Assembly: GCA_001548435.1 (NCBI GenBank)
Contig: AP017308.1
Location: 3,667,030 to 3,731,029, forward strand
Direction: 5' to 3'
DNA length: 64,000 nucleotides
From: Leptolyngbya sp. NIES-3755
GTDB taxonomy: Bacteria; Cyanobacteriota; Cyanobacteriia; Leptolyngbyales; Leptolyngbyaceae
The position numbers were made by a program, and so were the translations under genes. Within the stretch, counting starts at the first letter, position 1; the number at the start of each line of letters is the position of its first letter. Positions 26,419 to 34,041 of this stretch are shown here, in pieces. The notes below the pieces were generated by a model, which saw only the letters and a program-made list of their open reading frames with translations, was not told the origin of the DNA and searched no databases.

Positions 26419-27444
26419 TTACCGGGTGATCAGTTGGTCTAGTGGAATATCTTGAATGTTGATGCGACTTCGATGGAGATCGCCGTACAGATTGAGATAG
26501 TTCAGTTCTTCTGGGGTGAGCTTACCTTTTGACATTGCCTCGATCGCGCTATCAACATGCTCACGAGTTTGCCATCCAGCAAGTGCCACATCGACTGCAT
26601 TCTGACTCAAAGCATAGCGGTACAAATCGGGAACTGAAGGAGTCCAACAGTGTTTTGGTAAGCCTGGAGGGGGCTGATCTAACGCATTGAACATTCCCGC
26701 TGATTTAAACGTCACCACACCCGGTCGAGTTGGATCGTCTGCTTTTAAGTGCGGGAACACTTTCTTTTGAGCGGTTCGATGAGCAACATTGTGCCGCACC
26801 ATCACCACGTCGAGCAAAGAACTATCGAGGTACTGCTGTGCTAAATCGTGATCGTGAAATGATGCACCAATGTATCGGACTGCGCCCATCTTTTTCAGGC
26901 GTTCTGAAACTCCGAACATTCGCTCGATCGTCCGTTGACAGACCGTATTTGGACCTCGGATATCCGGAGACGCATTGATGCACTTTTCAAACGCGGGTGC
27001 ATTGTGTTGATCAATCCAACCCCAAAACAAGACATCAATGTAATCAATTCCCAGATCGACAAATTGATCAAATAAGTTCGAGAAGACAGCATCTGGGGTC
27101 CGAATAATGTAGGTCACAGTGGCTAAAACAACCTTGTCTCGGACGGATGAACGCCGCCCACAAAGTTGTCTGAGTGCAGGAGCCATCGAACTATACAAAT
27201 ACTGGTGAAGATCACTGGAATAGAAAAAATAGTTGATTCCGCGATCGAAGGCATAGAGTGTATCTTCGCTCGAAATATGACCCCCGCCGCCTAACCCCAA
27301 ACAACTCACTGTTAGATCTGTTCGTCCTAACTTTCGATAAAAAGACAGATCAGAGTTCGGAAAGCGAGAGTTCATCACAGCCAGTTCATCATATTGCTCC
27401 AGAGATGGCTCTGAACGTGGAGCGGTTAGATTCGTAAGTTTCAT
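26419..27444 (-). CDS. Aldo/keto reductase-family protein of the peptide locus
   Basis: The 341-residue protein has the AKR opening FYRKLGRTDLTVSCLGLGGG, the strand-loop DRGINYFFYSSD where the catalytic Asp/Tyr region lies, FVDLGIDYIDVLFWGW, and MGAVRYIGASFHDHDLAQQY. Canonical residues around the active-site Asp are altered (FFYSSD for FDTA), so substrate and even catalysis are uncertain. Its ATG overlaps the stop of the HopA1-family gene (ATGA), so both proteins are made together. It could reduce dehydroamino acids or the peptide backbone of the precursor products (inference). Confidence 0.75.
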   Translation of the reverse strand: MKLTNLTAPRSEPSLEQYDELAVMNSRFPNSDLSFYRKLGRTDLTVSCLGLGGGGHISSEDTLYAFDRGINYFFYSSDLHQYLYSSMAPALRQLCGRRSSVRDKVVLATVTYIIRTPDAVFSNLFDQFVDLGIDYIDVLFWGWIDQHNAPAFEKCINASPDIRGPNTVCQRTIERMFGVSERLKKMGAVRYIGASFHDHDLAQQYLDSSLLDVVMVRHNVAHRTAQKKVFPHLKADDPTRPGVVTFKSAGMFNALDQPPPGLPKHCWTPSVPDLYRYALSQNAVDVALAGWQTREHVDSAIEAMSKGKLTPEELNYLNLYGDLHRSRINIQDIPLDQLITR

Positions 27445-28535
27445 AGCGCTAACGGGGTGTAAATGTCTGCTGAATCACGATTGAGGTAAGGGTGCTGCAA
27501 ATCGACCTGAAGCAGCGAAAAATGACGCACGATCGCATCGAGTCGTCCTTCTGGAGACGCATCTCCCCGATGCCAAGCTTCGAGCAGTCCATTTGCCACA
27601 ATCTGACATCGATTCATTCCAAAACTTTCTTGCTCGGCAAATTTGCAGTCTGGTTCTTCTGCAAGTCCCAATCCAGGTGCAAGCTGCTTAGTAAACAAGG
27701 GAATTGCTTCTCCAAAGTGCGCTTGGTGTTCAAGATAGATATCACGCAGAATCGGTTGAATTTCACTGTATCTCGCTTGATCAAAGTACAATACCGCTGC
27801 ATCGTAGCGATGATAATCAGACGGATTGTAGAGTGCTTTGAATGCAAAAGGCAAAGTAGCAGCATTCAAGCGTTCTGTGAGTGTTTTCATCACACAAACT
27901 GCTCCTTCAGCCGTGAGATTAAAATACACTCGCACGATCGATTCATCGCGATGTTGTCCTGCATTCCCGATCGCCATGTAAAAGCCATTTTGCACAAGGT
28001 TTCGAGGTAAGCGAATTGCGATCGCATCTCCAACGCAAATCAATTGTTGTGGATTTTCTAAATGTCGATCGCGTTGAATATGCAGCGTTAATCCACCCTG
28101 ACTCACCGCAATGCTACCGTCACTCTCTTCACGCAATACACACCAGTTTGGGCTGAAATATCCGGTTCCTTGATTGTTGGCGTGTAAGCGATCGTAAAAG
28201 GCATAGTCCACACCTAAATAATTGTTGTTGTCTAAATTCTGGTGCAATGCCAAATTTGTTGCTTCTGAACTAGGTGCAAGCGAAAGCTTTAACGAACCGT
28301 TGTAGTAGATGCCATACAGAAAGTTGCATAGTATCAGCGTCAAATACTTATTCTGTATATCTTTTGGCAAGTTCCGAAATCGTTCGATCGACTCTGGTGG
28401 TAGTTCAAGTGGCTTATAGTTTGGATGGCGAATACACCAATTTGGCTCGATTTGAAGATTGTGGATCATATCTTGCAATTCTGACTGTAAAGAATCAGAG
28501 ATTGCAGCCGTTTGAGAGAAATCTAAGAGTTGCAT
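27441..28535 (-). CDS. HopA1-family protein, candidate lyase half of a split Ser/Thr dehydratase
   Basis: Start set at ATG 28535, overlapping the kinase stop by 13 bp; an upstream start at 28610 is possible. The 364-residue protein shows the C-terminal HopA1-family pattern: GDAIAIRLPRNLVQNGFYM, RVYFNLTAEGAVCVMKTL, LPFAFKALYNPSDYHRYDAA and AVLYF. HopA1-like proteins (for example LxmY and TvaD) act with an APH-like kinase in class V lanthipeptide and thioamitide biosynthesis, where phospho-Ser/Thr is eliminated to dehydroamino acids. The kinase is the adjacent upstream gene here. Family assignment is confident; activity on the local precursors is inferred. Confidence 0.82.
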   Translation of the reverse strand: MQLLDFSQTAAISDSLQSELQDMIHNLQIEPNWCIRHPNYKPLELPPESIERFRNLPKDIQNKYLTLILCNFLYGIYYNGSLKLSLAPSSEATNLALHQNLDNNNYLGVDYAFYDRLHANNQGTGYFSPNWCVLREESDGSIAVSQGGLTLHIQRDRHLENPQQLICVGDAIAIRLPRNLVQNGFYMAIGNAGQHRDESIVRVYFNLTAEGAVCVMKTLTERLNAATLPFAFKALYNPSDYHRYDAAVLYFDQARYSEIQPILRDIYLEHQAHFGEAIPLFTKQLAPGLGLAEEPDCKFAEQESFGMNRCQIVANGLLEAWHRGDASPEGRLDAIVRHFSLLQVDLQHPYLNRDSADIYTPLAL

Positions 28536-29698
28536 AATGTTGAATTCGTGGGGAGTAGATCGGACTGTTCCATGCCAAAAACTGTCGAAATCGAAGCTTC
28601 TGGACGGCATAAAAGCGACTTTGCAACTTGCAACATACAGATGCCATTGTTGCCAAAAGATTTTTGATATTGCAGCGTAGATTGAATCACCGTGATCAAG
28701 TTCAAGCCTGCAAATTGAACCACTCGTTTAAGGAAGTCTGGACGCTGCTCTAAGATTTGTGGGAAAGTCTCTAGATATGCGATCGTCACAGCCGCGATCG
28801 AGGATTGTAGACCTTCAAGCGGTGTCGTCGCCATTCGCAATGATTCATCAATACTAATCGTTTTGCTAGTAATTAAACTGCCTAACCAAATCGTCAGATA
28901 GCTTCCCACAAGCGACCCTAAATCAAAGGCAGGATCGCCCCAGTCGGCTCTTTCCCAATCAATCAATCGAATCACACCTGGATCTGCTGTTTCAGCTTGA
29001 CAATCGGTTTTAATCCAATCGGTTGAGATCAGAAAATTATTGAGTTTGACATCGTGATGGCTGAGACAAATCGGTTGGATAGAATCAGATAATTCCGCGA
29101 TCGCTTGTCCAAGACTGTCATATCGCTGATAAAGGGCAAAAAACTTCAATCCATCCGATGGAACCAACCCAAAAATCTCAGGTTCAATTCGTCCAATTCC
29201 CTCGGCTAAATGACTTGCAACTCCAGCAAGTTTATGCTCAGTAAAATAATTTCGGTAGTTCTGTTGATTAAACGTAAGCTGATGGAGTGTTGCTAAAATT
29301 TTTCCGATTTTCTGAGCAACCTCGATCGGAAAGCGATTCTCTCGATAGTAAAAATCAGCTAAATCTCGATAATGCTCTAAGTATCGAAAGACAATAATTG
29401 AATTTTCAATATCAAAATATACTCCCTCAGAGATGCAGCCTTTCAGCGGATCTAGCTGAAGAAATTGACGCACCAACTCCTGAATTGCCCACTCTCGCTG
29501 AAACTCCCCGATCGTCTCACCATCACGATCGTGCGGTTCTTGTTTTACCAAAAGTTTTCTATCTGACAACTGCACCAAGAGATTGAAGTTTTTCGCCTGT
29601 TTAAGTTCTACTTTTGCTTGATCTTTTTCGTCTTCGCGGCAAAGATCGCGTTGAGTCAAATACTCTAAAACATTCTGGAAACTTAGCAGAAATGCCAT
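28523..29698 (-). CDS. APH-like phosphotransferase, candidate kinase half of a split Ser/Thr dehydratase
   Basis: The 391-residue protein has the aminoglycoside-phosphotransferase/choline-kinase fold: Lys in RKLLVKQEPHDRDG, catalytic loop LSHHDVKLNNFLIS and metal-binding IRLIDWERADWGDPAFDLG. Kinases of this kind (LxmK, TvaC) phosphorylate Ser/Thr of RiPP precursors before a HopA1-type protein eliminates phosphate. It lies 246 bp after the last precursor gene and overlaps the HopA1 gene. An antibiotic-resistance role is unlikely in this context. Confidence 0.82.
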   Translation of the reverse strand: MAFLLSFQNVLEYLTQRDLCREDEKDQAKVELKQAKNFNLLVQLSDRKLLVKQEPHDRDGETIGEFQREWAIQELVRQFLQLDPLKGCISEGVYFDIENSIIVFRYLEHYRDLADFYYRENRFPIEVAQKIGKILATLHQLTFNQQNYRNYFTEHKLAGVASHLAEGIGRIEPEIFGLVPSDGLKFFALYQRYDSLGQAIAELSDSIQPICLSHHDVKLNNFLISTDWIKTDCQAETADPGVIRLIDWERADWGDPAFDLGSLVGSYLTIWLGSLITSKTISIDESLRMATTPLEGLQSSIAAVTIAYLETFPQILEQRPDFLKRVVQFAGLNLITVIQSTLQYQKSFGNNGICMLQVAKSLLCRPEASISTVFGMEQSDLLPTNSTLCNS

Positions 29699-29799
29699 GA
29701 TAAAAACTCCTTTAACTGAAGCGATCGAACAATTCTTGCTTGGAGTTAAACGCGGTTTGATTAGAACTTTTTGTCTTCTAAAACCTTCAGCGAATCAAA

Positions 29800-30012
29800 T
29801 CAGAAAGTCAAGGCTTCTGCTTTAGCTTTTCGGTCACAACTCAGATAAATATGTCCTAAAAATTTCTGACAGCAAAAAGGAAGTGGGTCACTCGACCCAC
29901 ATAACCGGTAGATGAACCCTGCTGCTCCGAGCAAAGCCAAAACGCTAATGCAATTTCCACCAAACAGATAATTGAGCAGCATGATTGTCGAACAGATTAA
30001 ACCACTCACCAA
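29800..30012 (-). CDS. Possible small membrane peptide overlapping the last precursor gene
   Basis: A 70-residue frame (TTG at 30012 or GTG at 30009) overlaps the 3' end of the sixth precursor gene in another frame. It encodes two hydrophobic stretches (LICSTIMLLNYLF and CISVLALLGAAGFIYRLCG) and five Cys. It might be an immunity or accessory peptide, or the real end of a frameshifted precursor, or chance. The start lacks a good ribosome-binding site, so support is weak. Confidence 0.25.
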   Translation of the reverse strand: MVSGLICSTIMLLNYLFGGNCISVLALLGAAGFIYRLCGSSDPLPFCCQKFLGHIYLSCDRKAKAEALTF

Positions 30013-30238
30013 ACAAGCCCCTCAAAGCCTGTAACGCCTGAGTGTCTTCGGCTCGATAAGCGACCGCAATCTGTTCAGGAGGATTGATATAACCAAGGCT
30101 CACCGTCACTTGACTAATCACTAATCCACCATTGATCATTTTGAAATCATCGTCTCGGAGTTCATGTAAAAAGCTTTCGGAATCTTCAAATAAGTCTGAC
30201 CCGATCGCAGAAAGTTGAGCAATTTGGATACTAGGCAT
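29945..30238 (-). CDS. Double-glycine RiPP precursor 6 (divergent)
   Basis: Start at ATG 30238 with AGGAG eight bases upstream. The leader matches its siblings (SAIGSDLFEDSESFLHEL) and ends ...KMINGG. The core begins LVISQVTVSLGY, which aligns with the shared core motif, but then departs (INPPEQIAVAYRAED and an aromatic tail LSVWWKLH). No Cys in the core. It is longer than the others and may be decaying or specialised. Confidence 0.75.
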   Translation of the reverse strand: MPSIQIAQLSAIGSDLFEDSESFLHELRDDDFKMINGGLVISQVTVSLGYINPPEQIAVAYRAEDTQALQALRGLFGEWFNLFDNHAAQLSVWWKLH

Positions 30239-30324
30239 GAGCACTTCTCCTGATCTATTGGATTTTTACACTGGGAACACGCCTCCATTGGTCATCAAAA
30301 GAGAGTTGAATCATTCACAGCGAA

Positions 30325-30579
30325 TTAATGAGCGATCGACAAAATTGAAGCTGTTTGAAAACCGATCGCAACAGAGACCGTTACGTTAGTTTGAACAACC
30401 CCGGAGTAGTATTGAAGACTGAGAACCGGATGAACCACGATCGACAAACCGACAACATCAGCAAGACCACCCGCCACATCTTGTAAGTCTGATGGGGCTA
30501 GATCCTGTAGAAAACTCTCAGCATCCTGAAAGAGTTCAGAGCCTGCCGGAGATAAAGCAGAAATTTTAATCTGAGACAT
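30325..30579 (-). CDS. Double-glycine RiPP precursor 5
   Basis: Start set at the internal ATG 30579, which aligns with sibling starts; an upstream in-frame start at 30624 adds 15 unconserved residues. The leader contains SPAGSELFQDAESFLQDL and ends DVAGG. The core (about 46 residues) has VQTNVTVSVAIGFQTASI, matching the common core motif, plus a His-Pro and a Tyr-Tyr pair; it has no Cys. Expected to be cut after Gly-Gly by the C39 exporter. Confidence 0.85.
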   Translation of the reverse strand: MSQIKISALSPAGSELFQDAESFLQDLAPSDLQDVAGGLADVVGLSIVVHPVLSLQYYSGVVQTNVTVSVAIGFQTASILSIAH

Positions 30580-30668
30580 AGCCGTGCGACCAGAAATTTT
30601 GCAGAAAGGAAAGTTCCAGCACAAACATGCCGAAACAATCAGTCAGTATTAGAGTCCAACAGCAAATC

Positions 30669-30911
30669 CTAAAATCTAGGCAGAGACCTCACGACACTCA
30701 CGACCGAGAGACTCTGAAGACTAATTCCCATTGAAACCGTCACTTGACTATTCACCCCGATCGTTTGCGTCACCACACTGATAAAGACAACCTGAGCATC
30801 GCCACCCACAACTCTCGTATCTTCACTACTCAGTTCATTGAGGTAGCTTTCTGAGTCCTGGAACAACTCAGCACCCGCGGGCTGTAGATGATCAATTTTG
30901 ATAGTAGGCAC
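30669..30911 (-). CDS. Double-glycine RiPP precursor 4
   Basis: An 80-residue peptide with leader motif LQPAGAELFQDSESYLNEL ending VVGG and a Cys-free core containing NSQVTVSMGISLQSLSVV, where Ser/Thr alternate with aliphatic residues. Same strand and layout as precursors 1-3, from which it is separated by a 223-bp spacer with a strong hairpin. The basic end is RSLPRF. Confidence 0.87.
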   Translation of the reverse strand: MPTIKIDHLQPAGAELFQDSESYLNELSSEDTRVVGGDAQVVFISVVTQTIGVNSQVTVSMGISLQSLSVVSVVRSLPRF

Positions 30912-30944
30912 AGTTCAGACTCCTGATAACTTTTAGTTGAACTG

Positions 30945-30980
30945 GTCCTCGATCGACGTTAGAATACATCTATCGAGGAC
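30945..30980. other. Hairpin between precursor genes 3 and 4
   Basis: Arms GTCCTCGAT (30945-30953) and ATCGAGGAC (30972-30980) are perfect complements. No T-run follows on the minus strand, so it is more likely an mRNA stabiliser or attenuator that sets levels of precursors 1-3 above the rest than a full terminator. Confidence 0.4.
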
Positions 30981-31134
30981 GCATGAACGTTGCTTCCCAC
31001 GAACGAGAGGCGGTAGAAGTTAACAGCGAATGAAATCAGATTGATCTTGAATCATGGCACGTTGCTTTCCCGGTAATCATTGCCGTAATTCAGATCACCC
31101 ATTTCAAACTGCTTGATTTATTTCTGCCGTCTTT

Positions 31135-31362
31135 TTAGAAGAAGACCGAATAAGGACTGTTATAGGTTTTCACCGTTACAACAGAGGCGGTCTTGATCGA
31201 GATACCGATACTCGCTGTAAATTGGCTCAGAACACTAATGTTCACATCGCCACCACCGCGAATGTCGAGATCTCGATCGTTCAACTCGTTCAGAAAGCTC
31301 TCAGAATCTTGAAACAGTTCAGATCCAACTGGGCGCAATTCAGAGATTTTGATACTAGCCAT
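31135..31362 (-). CDS. Double-glycine RiPP precursor 3
   Basis: A 75-residue peptide whose first 46 residues, through the IRGGG processing site to VLSQ, are identical to those of precursors 1 and 2. The variable part reads FTASIGISIKTASV, then the shared VTVKTYNSP and an end YSVFF. No Cys. The ribosome-binding site is AGGAG just upstream of ATG 31362. Probably a tandem duplicate diversified in the core only. Confidence 0.9.
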   Translation of the reverse strand: MASIKISELRPVGSELFQDSESFLNELNDRDLDIRGGGDVNISVLSQFTASIGISIKTASVVTVKTYNSPYSVFF

Positions 31363-31398
31363 TTGATTCTCCTAGTAAGGTTAAAAGGCTGCTAGAGC

Positions 31399-31626
31399 TT
31401 AAAAGAAGAAGGTTTTGGGACTGTTGTAGGTCTTCACCGTGACCACACTCTGCGTGTAAATCGAAATACCGACACTCGCTGTATATTGGCTTAGAACACT
31501 AATGTTCACATCGCCACCACCGCGAATGTCGAGATCTCGATCGTTCAACTCGTTCAGAAAGCTTTCAGAGTCTTGGAACAATTCAGATCCAACTGGGCGC
31601 AATTCAGAAATTTTGATGCTAGCCAT
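31399..31626 (-). CDS. Double-glycine RiPP precursor 2
   Basis: A 75-residue peptide, leader identical to precursors 1 and 3 (RPVGSELFQDSESFLNEL, ending IRGGG). The core has YTASVGISIYTQSVVTVK and the end SPKTFFF. No Cys. It lies 36 bp upstream of precursor 3, with AGGAG before ATG 31626. Ser/Thr occur roughly every two to four residues, the probable modification sites. Confidence 0.9.
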   Translation of the reverse strand: MASIKISELRPVGSELFQDSESFLNELNDRDLDIRGGGDVNISVLSQYTASVGISIYTQSVVTVKTYNSPKTFFF

Positions 31627-31672
31627 TTTGATTCTCCTGGTAAATTTACAAACTGTGGCACATTACTAGAAT

Positions 31673-31900
31673 TTAGAAAAAGAAGGATTTGGGACTGTTG
31701 TAGGTCTTCACCGTGACTACGCTCTGAGTCAGGATCGAGATACCGTAACTGTAGCTGTACTGGCTCAGAACACTAATGTTCACATCGCCACCACCGCGAA
31801 TGTCGAGATCTCGATCGTTCAACTCGTTCAGAAAGCTTTCAGAGTCTTGGAACAGTTCAGATCCGACCGGGCGCAATTCAGAGATTTTAATACTAGCCAT
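31673..31900 (-). CDS. Double-glycine RiPP precursor 1 (first gene of the operon)
   Basis: A 75-residue peptide with the common leader and a Tyr-rich variable segment YSYSYGISILTQSVV before VTVKTYNSP and SFFF. No Cys. AGGAGAG lies six bases before ATG 31900. It is promoter-proximal, so the operon promoter should lie in the 356-bp spacer to its right. Confidence 0.9.
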   Translation of the reverse strand: MASIKISELRPVGSELFQDSESFLNELNDRDLDIRGGGDVNISVLSQYSYSYGISILTQSVVTVKTYNSPKSFFF

Positions 31901-32256
31901 CTTGACTCTCCTAAATAATGAGATTCAGTTCAGAGACAGAGTTTCGACTGGTTGTTTACTCCGTTTCTCTAATTCCTATTTTCAGTCAAATCCCTAGGAA
32001 ATCAAGGACTTTCAGCAAGCTAGATTGCCGCAACTCAAGGAATTATGTCTTGCAATCCCGTAGCTCGATCGAGTGATTGTTAGGCAATCTCTTTCCAATT
32101 TTGTGTTTAACTCAGCTTACTGAATGAAGTTGGTAGTCCCGGACAAGTCTCTCAATCTGCTTTAGCTCAAGATTTGCTCTATTACTTCAGCAGAAGGGAC
32201 ATAAGTGTAGATTTTTTGTCCGTCCGTTTCAGCGATGTTGCAATTTACGAAAAGTC
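31901..32256. other. Spacer upstream of the precursor operon
   Basis: No gene is evident. The region should hold the promoter of the leftward precursor operon. I see no clear sigma-70 -35/-10 pair of good spacing and no riboswitch-like structure. A minus-strand gene ends at its right border, so the precursor operon could also receive read-through from it. Confidence 0.4.
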
Positions 32257-33087
32257 TCATTCAAATTCAGCTTGCTCGATCGATGTCCGAAAAAATTCAA
32301 AGTAGCGCTCTGTTCCAATCCACCAACCTGCCCCCATTTGTGAGGGAATCGTATATCCACCAAAGCTGCGTTCGGCTGTGTACTCTCCACCAAATGGAAT
32401 CTCGGTGTATTGTTGATCCTCAGTTTGATTACCCCAGCGCAGAAAAGAACTCTGAAGCAATCGACCTTGATCATCAATCACAAAGGTTAAAGCGATCGAT
32501 TGATTGTCTGCCTTAATCATGGCTTGAATCGTGTGGTCATCGATCGCGCTCCAACTCACACCCCGCGAAGGCAGCAATGCAGACGGAAGCCAAAAAGACT
32601 CCCCGATCCATCTTCCGATCGCAGAACGCATCACATCAGAATTTTGAGCATTCACCACTGGAATCAAGCCCCAAAGCGAGAACCGCATCCGTCCCGCTCC
32701 ATGCGTATAGTAATCGGCTCCTTGCATTTGCATCATTCCCTGACCTGCTTTAGCTTTCCAAATGAATCCTTGCATCGAAAGTAATTCTTCTGCTTGCATC
32801 GGCATCCAGTCTTGATTTGGTGCGAGTCGAATCGTTCCACTCATCGTGAGATGAACTGAAGAGGAGAGAGCCGTTCCTGGTGCGATCGCATGAAGAAAAT
32901 ATCGCTGCACAGGTTCAGGTTGATCAGCAATCATCGTCTTGCTAAAGAACTCGATCGAGTCTGATTTGGAGTGAAGCGTTTTCCAAGTCTGTTCGAGGTC
33001 AGCATTACTTTGTGCTTGTGTAATCAAGAGAGCGATGATCACTAGCAACATCATTCCAGCGATCGCAAATAAGACTTTGATCAACAT
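32257..33087 (-). CDS. DUF6544-type membrane-anchored protein
   Basis: The 276-residue protein has one N-terminal membrane segment (VLFAIAGMMLLVIIALLI) and a soluble domain with the conserved pattern QPEPVQRYFLHAI, RLAPNQDWMPMQAEELL, GFIWKAKAG, ESFWLPSALLPSRGVSW and GYTIPSQMGAGWWIG. This matches a widespread family of unknown function (DUF6544/DUF6920-like). Oriented in line with the precursor operon but 356 bp before it; a link is not shown. Confidence 0.7.
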   Translation of the reverse strand: MLIKVLFAIAGMMLLVIIALLITQAQSNADLEQTWKTLHSKSDSIEFFSKTMIADQPEPVQRYFLHAIAPGTALSSSVHLTMSGTIRLAPNQDWMPMQAEELLSMQGFIWKAKAGQGMMQMQGADYYTHGAGRMRFSLWGLIPVVNAQNSDVMRSAIGRWIGESFWLPSALLPSRGVSWSAIDDHTIQAMIKADNQSIALTFVIDDQGRLLQSSFLRWGNQTEDQQYTEIPFGGEYTAERSFGGYTIPSQMGAGWWIGTERYFEFFRTSIEQAEFE

Positions 33088-33246
33088 AGTTTCGACTCAT
33101 TGCTTGCAAAAGTTTCGCGTCAAGCTTGTGAAATCACATTCATCATACTTGCACAACGACTGGGCACACTAAGTGAATGCAGCAAGCTCATCTCGAATTC
33201 TCTCCTTCTAAGCAAAGTATCCAAGGTCATTGCTTTTTTGCTCACC

Positions 33247-33990
33247 ATGTTCTATCTAGTCTACTTACTTGCTCTTCTCATTGTTGTGTGGTCACTTCCT
33301 ACAGTGATTCCCATCTATTTAGCATTCATTTATCTTGTACTAAGAACGATTGTTAGACTAGCGCTATGGATCGTTGATTTATTTCGTTTCCGGTTTCTCA
33401 GGTCCGATCGCTGGTGTTACATTCATTTTGATCCGGTCATTTCTCAAGCAAAAACAACCTTTAGTATCAATATTTTTACTTATCAAGCTATTGTTCTCAT
33501 CACCCTTTTGATTTTATTGTTATACATTCTTATAGCTCGGCTTTGGTCAACACTTCACGATATTTACGCTGCGAAAGATCCTGGAACAGAGCCAGAACAA
33601 CTTAGACAAATTGCAGAGATTGGAGCAAAACGATGCTGTCGAGCGATCGCACTCAATCCAAACACACCATCCGATCTCTTACTTCAATTGGGAAGAAGGT
33701 TTCCCAGAGAAGTCTTGAACAATCCAATCTTTAATTTGATGCTACTGGAAGACCCGAATTTAATTGAAACCATCCCAAAACCAACGTTAGCTCGTCTGCT
33801 TTTACAATCAAAGATTTCTGTGGGTTTCATCGAACGTTCTGCCGCACTTTCAGATTCAACTCCAGAGATAGCAACCGCGATCGCATTACATCCTAAAACT
33901 CCAGATGAGATTCTGCATCAGTTGTCAAATCACTCTGATCCACAAGTTCGCAAACGGGCTATCCGACATCTACGCGATCGATTGCGATAA
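33247..33990 (+). CDS. Membrane protein with a leucine-rich-repeat-variant (LRV) domain
   Basis: Start set at ATG 33247; a TTG at 33100 would add 49 residues. About 247 residues: two or three membrane helices (FYLVYLLALLIVVW, VIPIYLAFIYLVL, AIVLITLLILLLYILI) and a cytosolic helical-repeat tail with IALNPNTPSDLLLQL, FPREVLNNPIFNLMLLEDP and IALHPKTPDEIL. The ALNPxTPxxLLxxLG unit is the LRV repeat. The minus-strand gene at 35935 has the same FP.E...NPIF.L.LLEDP segment, so the two are paralogous. They flank a MoxR ATPase gene. Confidence 0.7.
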   Translation: MFYLVYLLALLIVVWSLPTVIPIYLAFIYLVLRTIVRLALWIVDLFRFRFLRSDRWCYIHFDPVISQAKTTFSINIFTYQAIVLITLLILLLYILIARLWSTLHDIYAAKDPGTEPEQLRQIAEIGAKRCCRAIALNPNTPSDLLLQLGRRFPREVLNNPIFNLMLLEDPNLIETIPKPTLARLLLQSKISVGFIERSAALSDSTPEIATAIALHPKTPDEILHQLSNHSDPQVRKRAIRHLRDRLR

Positions 33991-34041
33991 GATTGCATTA
34001 CCTTCCATCTCAGAGATTTTGCTGATTCAGGCAAGCTAACT

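Noticed and set aside
28523-29698. Aminoglycoside resistance gene
   Set aside because: The fold matches, but its overlap with the HopA1 gene and its place after the precursors make a peptide kinase far more likely.
26419-31900. A standard class V lanthipeptide cluster
   Set aside because: The kinase and HopA1 genes fit, but all six cores lack Cys and no cyclase-like gene is present, so lanthionine rings cannot form from these precursors.
31135-31900. Tandem repeats that might be a CRISPR array
   Set aside because: The repeated units are whole open reading frames of about 270 bp with ribosome-binding sites and start/stop codons, not short repeats with unique spacers.
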